Made by a program: the position numbers and the translations under genes. Positions 1-5,806 of a stretch of DNA of 10,616 nucleotides are shown here, in pieces. Each line of letters opens with the position of its first letter. Position 1 is the first letter of the stretch. Origin of the DNA: Flavobacteriaceae bacterium (lineage in GTDB: Bacteria; Bacteroidota; Bacteroidia; Flavobacteriales; Flavobacteriaceae); contig JAQWYU010000286.1 in assembly GCA_029253805.1 (NCBI GenBank), forward strand, positions 1 to 10,616, read 5' to 3'. The notes under the pieces were generated by a model. The model was not told the DNA's origin and did no database searches. It saw only the letters and a list, made by a program, of their open reading frames with translations.

Positions 1-164
1 AAATATTGATAGATATAAATAAAATACAGTAAAACTTAAAAACTTAATATTCATTTGGTGGATTATCAAAAATTAATTAGTTCGAAATTACAATATATTA
101 TTGATGATTAACAATTTCACAAAATGTTTAGAAAAATTAGAATACCACTTTCATTTAAAAATTA

Positions 165-172
165 TACTTTTG
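165..172 (+). promoter_or_regulatory. Putative -7 promoter element (TACTTTTG) for the nucleotidyltransferase gene
   Basis: TACTTTTG matches the Bacteroidota -7 consensus TAnnTTTG at all fixed positions. It lies 21 bp before the ATG at 194, which would give a very short 5' leader and supports that start over the ATG at 101. No TTG-type -33 element is visible at the usual distance, so the call rests on the -7 box alone. Confidence 0.4.
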
Positions 173-193
173 GCACCAAAATATATCATTTAC

Positions 194-1078
194 ATGACAC
201 TATTATTGATGGCTGCCGGAAGTGGTAGTCGATATGGCAAACTTAAACAATTTGATGAACTAGGGCCTTCAAATGAATTCCTAATGGAGTTTAGTATTTC
301 TGACGCCTTGAAAAACGAATTTAATCACATTGTAATTATTACCAAAGCGGCCAATAAAAAATTTTTAGAGACTTATCTCTCAGGTCGACTTCCAAGCCAT
401 GTAAAACTAGACGTGTTGGTGCAAGATATTCACGACATTCCAGAAGGAGTTTTATTAACTACAAATCGTGAAAAACCTTGGGGAACGGCCCATGCAGTTT
501 GGACCGCTAGAAATGTAATATCAGGGAATTTTGTGATTATAAATGCAGATGATTATTATGGACAGAATGCTTTTAAAGGTGCAGCTGAATTTATAAAAAA
601 TAATAAATCGTCTTCTAATTTCGCCCTTGTAGCCTACAACTTAAACAATACTCTTTCAGAATTTGGATCTGTTTCTAGAGGTGTTTGTGAAATTAAAAAT
701 AAGCAATTAAAATCAATAATAGAGCGAACTGAAATCCTGGAAAAAAATGGTCAAATTATTGATGAAGACTCTGGAATAATTCTCAATCCTCTCTCAGCTG
801 TATCTATGAATTTTTGGATTTGTAATGATTCAATATTTAATTATATAGAATCTTACTTTACCAAGTTTTTACAAACTCCAAAAAACCTTGAAAAAAGCGA
901 AATTTACTTGCCTTTTGTAACGCAGGAAATGATGGAAAACCGACACATAACTGTTGAAATTATTGAAGCCAAAAGTACGTGGTTTGGAGTTACTTATTAC
1001 AACGACAAAAAAGTAGCTGTTGAGACACTTGGCAAGCTTACTTCAAAAGGAGCCTATGCAAGCCCTTTGTGGACCTAG
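194..1078 (+). CDS. Sugar-phosphate-type nucleotidyltransferase (NTP_transferase family)
   Basis: A 294-residue protein that probably transfers a nucleotidyl group from an NTP to a sugar phosphate in the cytoplasm; the substrate cannot be told from sequence. The N-terminal MAAGSGSRYGKLKQ (residues 6-19) is the glycine-rich nucleotide-binding signature of the GT-A-like nucleotidyltransferases, in a variant form with YGKLKQ after the loop. GTAHA (97-101) and NADDYYG (117-123) are the expected nucleotide-contact and metal-binding aspartate motifs. An upstream in-frame ATG at 101 would add 31 residues. I prefer 194 because MTLLLMAAG starts directly on the first beta strand, as usual in the family, and a TAnnTTTG element lies between the two ATGs. 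From memory, flavobacterial homologues often sit beside a sugar or aminoglycoside-type phosphotransferase, which recalls the AmgK/MurU cell-wall recycling pair. No such gene is visible here, so that role is only a suggestion. The gene ends 7 bp from a convergent gene. Confidence 0.75.
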   Translation: MTLLLMAAGSGSRYGKLKQFDELGPSNEFLMEFSISDALKNEFNHIVIITKAANKKFLETYLSGRLPSHVKLDVLVQDIHDIPEGVLLTTNREKPWGTAHAVWTARNVISGNFVIINADDYYGQNAFKGAAEFIKNNKSSSNFALVAYNLNNTLSEFGSVSRGVCEIKNKQLKSIIERTEILEKNGQIIDEDSGIILNPLSAVSMNFWICNDSIFNYIESYFTKFLQTPKNLEKSEIYLPFVTQEMMENRHITVEIIEAKSTWFGVTYYNDKKVAVETLGKLTSKGAYASPLWT

Positions 1079-1085
1079 ATAAAAT

Positions 1086-1469
1086 TTACTTTTTAATATT
1101 CCCGCCTTCAGACAACCACTTTGAAAAACCTCCATCTAAATCATAGATTTTTACAAAGGAATTTGATAGTAATTTTAAAGCACTTTTAGCGCTTCTACCT
1201 CCACTTTGACAGTACACTATGACAGGAGACTTTTTATCTAATTTCTGAATATATAATTCGAAATTTTCATTTAAGAAATCAATGTTCTTAGAATTTAAAA
1301 TATGGCCGTCTGAATACTCTTCAGGGGTTCTCACATCTATTAGTTGAACTCCATTAATTTTAGAAACTGTTTCAAATTCATCAAATGTGATAAGCTGTAC
1401 TAAATTTTGATCATTATTTTTACAGCCTAAAAAGCTAACAACCATAAAAAATATACATCTAAATTTCAT
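1086..1469 (-). CDS. Rhodanese-domain lipoprotein
   Basis: A 127-residue single-domain rhodanese. The N-terminus has a short basic and hydrophobic stretch ending in FLGCK, so Cys16 is the likely lipidated residue and the protein should be anchored in the cell envelope. The rhodanese domain fills residues 25-122. LIDVRTPEEY (43-52) is the conserved substrate-loop strand. The active-site loop CQSGGRS begins at Cys87, the residue expected to carry a persulfide. DLDGGFSKW (110-118) is the typical C-terminal motif. It is the last gene of a four-gene minus-strand operon, 10 bp after the preceding rhodanese gene. The envelope location and the thioredoxin-fold neighbours suggest sulfane-sulfur or redox handling in the periplasm. 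That is inference; many single-domain rhodaneses have no assigned substrate. Confidence 0.85.
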   Translation of the reverse strand: MKFRCIFFMVVSFLGCKNNDQNLVQLITFDEFETVSKINGVQLIDVRTPEEYSDGHILNSKNIDFLNENFELYIQKLDKKSPVIVYCQSGGRSAKSALKLLSNSFVKIYDLDGGFSKWLSEGGNIKK

Positions 1470-1479
1470 GGAAATGTTA

Positions 1480-1794
1480 TTAAGGGGTTACAGATGAACC
1501 TGTCCATTCTAAAAAACCTCCAGATAAATTAAAGGTTGATTTAAATCCCATTTGACTCATTATAGAACAGGCTTGACCGCTTCTGTTCCCTGACCTGCAA
1601 TACACATAATAACTTAAGGATTTATCAAGTTTCTCGAGCCCCGAAATGAACTCCTGTGCGTTATATATGTCCATATGAAGTGCATCAGGGATCGAACCTT
1701 CGTCTACCTCTTCTTGAGTACGCACATCAATAGTAATTGATTTTAAATCAGCTTCTTTATTTGAAGCCCAATCGCTTTGTGATAATTCAACCAT
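1480..1794 (-). CDS. Single-domain rhodanese without signal peptide
   Basis: A 104-residue rhodanese domain and nothing else. There is no signal sequence or lipobox, so it is probably cytoplasmic. TIDVRTQEEV (21-30) and the active-site loop CRSGNRS, starting at Cys66, are intact, and LSGGFLEW (90-97) is the usual end motif. The presumed role is sulfur transfer through a Cys66 persulfide; the acceptor is unknown. It is the third gene of the minus-strand operon, 30 bp after the peroxiredoxin-like gene and 10 bp before the rhodanese lipoprotein. The two rhodaneses are clearly related but diverged. One is lipid-anchored and one is not, so they are not simple duplicate copies acting in the same place. 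Confidence 0.85.
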   Translation of the reverse strand: MVELSQSDWASNKEADLKSITIDVRTQEEVDEGSIPDALHMDIYNAQEFISGLEKLDKSLSYYVYCRSGNRSGQACSIMSQMGFKSTFNLSGGFLEWTGSSVTP

Positions 1795-1824
1795 AAAATA
1801 TTTTATTGTATTAGTTATTGAAAG

Positions 1825-2424
1825 TTATAATTTGATAGAACAGCCTATCGCTTTAGTTTTTGTTTGTTTAATTTCATACCCATTTTTGAGCGATTCAATC
1901 ACCTCTTCTACATAACGAGTTTTTACTAAAGAGGCATCTTTGTAGTTATCGTCTATACCACCAATGTATCTGACTAACGGACCACGAGACGTCGATTCTA
2001 AAATGAAAACATGAGGGGTCTTTGTAGCCCCATATTGAGGGTATATTTTTTGACCAGCATCTATTAAATACGGAAATGTAAATCCTTTATCAATGGCTCT
2101 TTCTCGCATGGATATCATGGAATCACCTGGTTTTGTTTCCACATTATTAGGCATAATAGCAATCACTGGATACCCTTGATGGGCATATTTTTTATTGAGT
2201 GCTTCAATTCGATCTTCATACAAAACGGCATAAGGACAAGTATTACAAGTAAATACAATTATAAAACCTTTAGCATCTTTAAAATCTGAAAGAGAAACAA
2301 AACTACCGTCTATATTTTCTAAACTAAAATCAGTTGCTATATCTCCAATATCATAACCGTCATCAAATGGGTGGGAGCAAAATAGTGTTGTGAAAAGGAT
2401 CAATATATTATAAATTGTGTTCAT
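1825..2424 (-). CDS. Exported peroxiredoxin-like thioredoxin-fold protein (AhpC/TSA, PRX_like1 type)
   Basis: A 199-residue protein with a hydrophobic N-terminus (about residues 4-16) that looks like a signal peptide; Cys16 does not sit in a convincing lipobox. The domain starts with GDIATDFSLENIDG and reaches the redox motif FTCNTCPYA, with Cys60 and Cys63 forming a CxxC pair. This FxCNxCPYA form is characteristic of the peroxiredoxin-like branch of the AhpC/TSA superfamily, usually annotated as thioredoxin family protein. The C-terminal KAIGCSIKL keeps a third cysteine (Cys195) that I recall as conserved in this branch. The probable activity is thiol-disulfide exchange or peroxide reduction in the envelope; the substrate is unknown. 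It lies 6 bp after the TlpA-like gene, so the two are almost certainly co-transcribed. Confidence 0.82.
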   Translation of the reverse strand: MNTIYNILILFTTLFCSHPFDDGYDIGDIATDFSLENIDGSFVSLSDFKDAKGFIIVFTCNTCPYAVLYEDRIEALNKKYAHQGYPVIAIMPNNVETKPGDSMISMRERAIDKGFTFPYLIDAGQKIYPQYGATKTPHVFILESTSRGPLVRYIGGIDDNYKDASLVKTRYVEEVIESLKNGYEIKQTKTKAIGCSIKL

Positions 2425-2430
2425 AAGTAA

Positions 2431-2940
2431 TTATTTAATAGTTAAAAAAGTTTCTAGCTCAGTTTCTAGTTCGTCATAAGTAAAGGTCCGATTATAAAAA
2501 GTTCGTTCAGAATTGTTGTATATAAGTGTAACAGGAATAGCACCATCCCAGTCAGCATTCACCTTCGGAATCCAAGAATTCATGTCAGGATCGTCCAGTA
2601 CAATTACCTTAGACTTTAATTGGTGTTTTTGTATAAATGGTTTTAGTTTAGATTCATACTGACGAGGAAAATCCAAGCTTATTAGTATAACCTCAACATG
2701 TTTGGGGTAATTAGCTTGAATAGCCTCGAAATATGGTATCTCTTTCACACAAGGAGCACACCAGGTTGCCCAAAAGTTAACAACATAAGTTTTAGACCCA
2801 TCAAGATTTAAATATGGTTCAATCCCTGAGAAATCATGAATTTCTAATATCGGTAAGCTTACAGCATTATTGTCCTTTGACTTGACCTCTGACTTACAAG
2901 CTAAGAAACAAAAGGCTATTAAAACAAAGTGAATTTTCAT
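2431..2940 (-). CDS. TlpA/ResA-like thioredoxin-fold lipoprotein
   Basis: A 169-residue envelope disulfide oxidoreductase and the first gene of the four-gene minus-strand operon. The signal sequence ends in CFLACKSE, so Cys15 is a likely lipidation site. The thioredoxin fold follows, with VVNFWATWCAPC placing the catalytic WCAPC motif at Cys61 and Cys64. The later VTLIYNN supplies the cis-proline region (PVTLIYN). TlpA/ResA relatives reduce disulfides in exported proteins, for example during cytochrome c maturation. No cytochrome maturation gene is visible here, so the target is unknown. It is divergent from the YceI gene across a 121-bp spacer, where no clean minus-strand -7 element is visible. 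Confidence 0.85.
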   Translation of the reverse strand: MKIHFVLIAFCFLACKSEVKSKDNNAVSLPILEIHDFSGIEPYLNLDGSKTYVVNFWATWCAPCVKEIPYFEAIQANYPKHVEVILISLDFPRQYESKLKPFIQKHQLKSKVIVLDDPDMNSWIPKVNADWDGAIPVTLIYNNSERTFYNRTFTYDELETELETFLTIK

Positions 2941-3028
2941 TTGTTAAAGTTAAAAAAACTCAATTAGTAGCCTAAAAAAATTAACAGAAAATTATTAGGA
3001 ATGATATGGCCTTAAAAATATAAAAATA

Positions 3029-3036
3029 TATATTTG
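3029..3036 (+). promoter_or_regulatory. Putative -7 promoter element (TATATTTG) for the YceI-family gene
   Basis: TATATTTG is an exact fit to the Bacteroidota TAnnTTTG element and lies 25 bp before the ATG at 3062, a suitable distance for a start site around 3043. No clear -33 TTG is visible. The surrounding divergent spacer (2941-3061) is very AT-rich and otherwise shows nothing I can name. Confidence 0.5.
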
Positions 3037-3061
3037 TGTACAAACCTTAAAAAAAATTGAG

Positions 3062-3634
3062 ATGAATTTAAAAAAATCAATATTAAAACCTGTACTAGTT
3101 ATACTAGCTGTGATGTTATCGGCTTACTCAACTAGCGATTCTAAAAACATAAATGTTGCTGAAAGTGTGATCAACTGGGTAGGATATAAAGTTACTGGAC
3201 AACACGAAGGAACTATAAAGCTACTAAATGGATCTTTGAATTTCAAAGAAAATACTTTAGTTGGTGGTAAATTCGCAATGGATATGACATCAATCAATAC
3301 AACTGACCTTGAAGGAGACTCCAAAAAGAAGTTAGATGGACATCTTAAAGCAGATGATTTCTTTGGTGTATACAATTTCAAAACTGCAACACTTGTATTT
3401 ACTTCAGTTAATAAAAGTAAACTGGGCTACGCGATAGTTGGTGATATGACTATAAAAGGAATTACAAATGAAGTGTCTTTTGATTTAGCGCTTACTGAAA
3501 ACAGTGCTTCAACTAACCTAAAAATTGATCGTACTAAATATGGTATCAAATACGGCTCTGCTAGTTTTTTTGACGGCATAAAAGACAAAGCGATCTACGA
3601 TGAGTTTGATTTAAACGTTAAATTAAAATTTTAA
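3062..3634 (+). CDS. Exported YceI-family (lipid-binding lipocalin-like) protein
   Basis: A 190-residue protein with a lysine-rich start and hydrophobic stretch (residues 10-20), consistent with a Sec signal peptide; there is no lipobox cysteine. The mature part is one YceI domain. It has INWVGYKVTGQHEGTIKL (37-54) as the first strands, a GGKFAMDMTSI strand, the KKLDGHLKADDFF segment typical of the family, and MTIKGIT before the final strands. YceI proteins are periplasmic lipocalin-like barrels that bind isoprenoid or other amphiphilic lipids; the ligand here is unknown. The gene has its own TAnnTTTG promoter element. It ends 66 bp before the trp leader peptide with no strong terminator between, so some read-through into the trp leader is possible. 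Confidence 0.85.
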   Translation: MNLKKSILKPVLVILAVMLSAYSTSDSKNINVAESVINWVGYKVTGQHEGTIKLLNGSLNFKENTLVGGKFAMDMTSINTTDLEGDSKKKLDGHLKADDFFGVYNFKTATLVFTSVNKSKLGYAIVGDMTIKGITNEVSFDLALTENSASTNLKIDRTKYGIKYGSASFFDGIKDKAIYDEFDLNVKLKF

Positions 3635-3676
3635 AAAAAAATAACAATTTCGTTATGCTTTTAAAGAAAACGTTAT

Positions 3677-3684
3677 TACATTTG
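3677..3684 (+). promoter_or_regulatory. trp operon -7 promoter element (TACATTTG)
   Basis: TACATTTG is an exact match to the Bacteroidota -7 consensus TAnnTTTG. It ends 16 bp before the ATG of the Trp-rich leader peptide, so transcription should begin around 3690 with only about 10 nt ahead of the leader. That position is what an attenuator needs. No convincing -33 TTG is present 17-23 bp upstream. A CGTTAT direct repeat (3651-3656 and 3671-3676) flanks the area where one would be expected. Confidence 0.6.
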
Positions 3685-3700
3685 AATTAACAATATTACT

Positions 3701-3757
3701 ATGAAATTAACCTTAAACAGTATTTGGTGGTGGAACTCTCGAAAAATCAATTCGTGA
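3701..3757 (+). CDS. trpL: trp operon leader peptide with three tandem Trp codons
   Basis: An 18-codon reading frame that is too short for ordinary gene finding, translating as MKLTLNSIWWWNSRKINS followed by TGA. Codons 9-11 (3725-3733) are TGG TGG TGG. Trp is the rarest residue in most proteins, and three in a row in a mini-ORF directly before trpE is the hallmark of a ribosome-stalling leader. The ORF sits between a TAnnTTTG promoter element and an intrinsic terminator that ends at the trpE start codon. When charged tRNA-Trp is scarce the ribosome should stall at codons 9-11. When it is plentiful the ribosome should reach the stop codon at 3755-3757 and cover the antiterminator strand. No Shine-Dalgarno is seen, as is usual in Bacteroidota. 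Confidence 0.93.
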   Translation: MKLTLNSIWWWNSRKINS

Positions 3758-3764
3758 TACTACC
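3726..3764 (+). promoter_or_regulatory. trp attenuator 1:2 pairing
   Basis: GGTGGTG within the Trp codons (3726-3732) can pair with TACTACC (3758-3764), giving seven pairs of which two are G-U. It shares bases 3758 and 3763-3764 with the antiterminator, so the two structures exclude each other. In an untranslated leader this 1:2 hairpin would free the terminator to form. It is shorter and weaker than the terminator stem, so this is the least certain part of the model. Confidence 0.5.
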
Positions 3765-3806
3765 TGTATTTGTTTAAATCAAAATACCAAGGCTTGTCAA
3801 TCACGA
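3752..3806 (+). promoter_or_regulatory. trp attenuator antiterminator (2:3 pairing)
   Basis: TCGTGAT (3752-3758) is perfectly complementary to ATCACGA (3800-3806). Inside this pairing CCT (3763-3765) pairs with AGG (3790-3792), and GTATTT (3766-3771) pairs with AAATAC (3782-3787). The downstream partners overlap the 5' arm, loop and first bases of the 3' arm of the terminator, so this fold excludes termination. The left strand includes the leader stop codon (3755-3757). A ribosome that finishes the leader would mask it, while one stalled at the Trp codons about 20 nt upstream would leave it free. All pairings were read by eye; no folding energies were calculated. Confidence 0.7.
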
Positions 3807-3820
3807 CAAGCCTTTTTTTT
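3789..3820 (+). terminator. trp attenuator: intrinsic terminator (3:4 hairpin) before trpE
   Basis: AAGGCTTGTC (3789-3798) pairs with GACAAGCCTT (3805-3814) around the 6-nt loop AATCAC, a perfect 10-bp stem with a GC-containing core. The 3' end runs straight into T residues through 3820. This is a canonical Rho-independent terminator lying between trpL and trpE, where it can only act as a conditional terminator. The T-run abuts the trpE ATG at 3821 with no spacer. Confidence 0.93.
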
Positions 3821-5221
3821 ATGAAAAATTTTAAGCTAAAAACACATTATAAAAAAATACTGGCGGATACAATATCGCCCGTAAGTGTATATCTAAAAAT
3901 TCGTGATCAGTTTCCTAATAGTATCCTACTAGAAAGTAGCGACTACCATGGAAATGATAATAGTTTTTCTTACATCTGCTGCAACCCGATCGCATCCATA
4001 AAAGTAGAGGCTAACCTGGTTACTAAAACCTACCCTGACCACACATTTGAAACCAAGTCTGTAGAATCTGAAAAGGTAATGTTAGAAATTGACTCCTTCA
4101 CTAAGCAATTTGAAACTCAAAATGATAAATCGTTTAAGTTTATCAATAATGGTATGTTTGGATTTACAGCTTATGATGCTGTTAAGTATTTTGAAGATAT
4201 CACTATTTCAAAAAAAGAGGACTCTATTGAAATTCCAGATATTTATTATGCGGTTTATCAGAACATCATAGCGATTAACCATTTTAAAAATGAAGCTATT
4301 ATCTTTGCACATTGCTATGAGCGTGAGAGCAATATTGAGATAATTAATCATCTGATTAAAAAACAAAGCTTCTCGTCCTATGATTTCAAATCCAAAGGTG
4401 AGATAATCTCTAACTTAACTGATAAAGCGTTTAAATCTAATGTCGATTTAGCCAAAAAACACTGCAGTCGAGGCGATGTATTTCAATTGGTTTTATCAAA
4501 GAAATTTCAACAAGATTTTAAAGGAGATGATTTCAATGTGTACCGTGCACTTCGAAGCATTAACCCCTCTCCCTTCTTGTTTTATTTTGATTACGGTAAA
4601 TTCAAGATTTTTGGAAGCTCTCCGGAAGCACAGCTTATTGTAGAAAATAAAAAAGCAGAAATTCATCCAATTGCCGGCACATTTGCACGAACTGGAGATG
4701 ATTTAAAAGATGCTGAACTGGCAAAGAACTTAGTAGCTAATAAAAAAGAAAATAGCGAGCACGTCATGCTAGTAGACTTAGCTAGAAACGATTTAAGCCG
4801 CCATTGTACAAAAGTTGTTATTGAAAAATACAGAGAAGTTCAGTTTTTTTCACATGTCATTCACTTAGTTAGCAAAGTCATTGGAGCGATTAAAGAAGGT
4901 ACACCAACCATGCAAATTGTAGCAGATACCTTCCCTGCAGGTACCCTCAGTGGAGCTCCTAAACATAAAGCTATGCAACTTATTGAAAAATACGAAAAAA
5001 CAAGCCGTGCCTTTTACGGAGGGGCTATCGGATTTATGGATTTCAATGGAAATTATACCCATGCAATCATGATTCGCACCTTTTTAAGTAAAGACTATCA
5101 ACTGCATTGGCAAGCAGGGGCGGGAATCGTTTCCAAATCCAATTCAGAAAGTGAACTTCAAGAAGTATATAACAAGCTAGGGGCTTTAACAAAAGCAATT
5201 AAACTTGCAGAAACAATTTAA
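3821..5221 (+). CDS. trpE: Anthranilate synthase component I
   Basis: A 466-residue enzyme that makes anthranilate from chorismate, using ammonia supplied by the TrpG subunit; first committed step of tryptophan synthesis. LLESS (36-40), followed by DYHG, matches the LLES tryptophan-binding motif of feedback-inhibited TrpE, and PSPFLFYF supplies the second part of that pocket. The chorismate-binding domain is complete: PIAGTFARTGDD, HVMLVDLARNDLSRH, FPAGTLSGAPKHKAM, YGGAIGF and QAGAGIVSKS appear in order. A longer frame from a TTG at 3770 is rejected because it would translate the terminator hairpin; MKNFKLKTHYKK from the ATG at 3821 is the natural TrpE start. The ATG directly follows the terminator T-run and has no Shine-Dalgarno. 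The gene ends 2 bp before trpG. It is likely controlled by the upstream attenuator and by tryptophan feedback. Confidence 0.96.
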   Translation: MKNFKLKTHYKKILADTISPVSVYLKIRDQFPNSILLESSDYHGNDNSFSYICCNPIASIKVEANLVTKTYPDHTFETKSVESEKVMLEIDSFTKQFETQNDKSFKFINNGMFGFTAYDAVKYFEDITISKKEDSIEIPDIYYAVYQNIIAINHFKNEAIIFAHCYERESNIEIINHLIKKQSFSSYDFKSKGEIISNLTDKAFKSNVDLAKKHCSRGDVFQLVLSKKFQQDFKGDDFNVYRALRSINPSPFLFYFDYGKFKIFGSSPEAQLIVENKKAEIHPIAGTFARTGDDLKDAELAKNLVANKKENSEHVMLVDLARNDLSRHCTKVVIEKYREVQFFSHVIHLVSKVIGAIKEGTPTMQIVADTFPAGTLSGAPKHKAMQLIEKYEKTSRAFYGGAIGFMDFNGNYTHAIMIRTFLSKDYQLHWQAGAGIVSKSNSESELQEVYNKLGALTKAIKLAETI

Positions 5222-5223
5222 AT

Positions 5224-5790
5224 ATGAAAAAAATAGTAGTCATTGATAATTACGACAGCTTTACCTTTAATCTTGTACATTATCTTGAAGATTTGGACTG
5301 CGAAGTAGCGGTTCTTAGGAATGATAAATTTGACTTAGATGACATTGGAGATTTCGATAAAATACTCCTATCGCCAGGCCCGGGAATTCCACAAGAAGCT
5401 GGTTTGTTAAATGCTGTGATTAAGAGATATGCTTCAACTAAAAGTATTTTAGGTGTGTGCCTAGGGCAACAGGCTATTGGCGTTGTTTTTGGAGGGCAGC
5501 TTGTAAATTTAGAGGAAGTATATCACGGAGTTCACACAGATATCACAGTAATTGTAAAAGACGAAATTCTGTTTGATCAATTGGGACCAACTCTACAGGT
5601 TGGACGCTACCATTCATGGGTTGTAGATGCTAATTTACCAAATGTCTTGGAAGCCACTTCAATTGATAACAATGGACAGGTGATGTCTTTGAGACACAAG
5701 ATATTCGATGTGAAGGGTGTACAATTTCACCCAGAATCAGTACTTACTCCCCTTGGAAAACAACTCCTAAAAAACTGGATTAACTCCTAA
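5224..5790 (+). CDS. trpG: Anthranilate synthase component II (glutamine amidotransferase)
   Basis: A 188-residue class I glutamine amidotransferase that releases ammonia from glutamine for TrpE. The N-terminus IDNYDSFTFNL is diagnostic for the TrpG/PabA group. PGPG (51-54) forms the oxyanion region. GVCLGQQ carries the nucleophile Cys79, and VQFHPES supplies the His169 and Glu171 of the triad. The protein stands alone, unlike the TrpG-TrpD fusion of E. coli. PabA-type aminodeoxychorismate synthase subunits share these motifs, and one amidotransferase may serve both pathways in some bacteria. Location 2 bp after trpE and 16 bp before trpD makes the Trp role primary. TrpE-TrpG form a cytoplasmic complex. 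Confidence 0.95.
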   Translation: MKKIVVIDNYDSFTFNLVHYLEDLDCEVAVLRNDKFDLDDIGDFDKILLSPGPGIPQEAGLLNAVIKRYASTKSILGVCLGQQAIGVVFGGQLVNLEEVYHGVHTDITVIVKDEILFDQLGPTLQVGRYHSWVVDANLPNVLEATSIDNNGQVMSLRHKIFDVKGVQFHPESVLTPLGKQLLKNWINS

Positions 5791-5806
5791 ATTAGAAAAA
5801 ATAAAA

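Noticed and set aside
101..193. 31-residue N-terminal extension of the nucleotidyltransferase from the ATG at 101
   Set aside because: The added residues lack family resemblance, and a TAnnTTTG promoter element falls within the stretch. The nucleotide-binding strand begins right at the ATG at 194.
3041..3048. CAAACCTT as a minus-strand -7 element for the redox operon
   Set aside because: The reverse complement AAGGTTTG misses one fixed base of TAnnTTTG and lies about 100 bp from the first start codon. It is too weak to annotate.
3641..3656. ATAAC / GTTAT hairpin as the terminator of the YceI gene
   Set aside because: It has only 5 bp with a single G-C pair, and the T-stretch after it is short and interrupted. 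It is probably chance in AT-rich DNA.
3770..3820. N-terminal extension of trpE from an in-frame TTG at 3770
   Set aside because: The extra 17 residues would be encoded by the attenuator terminator itself and have no TrpE-like sequence. The ATG at 3821 gives a normal TrpE start.
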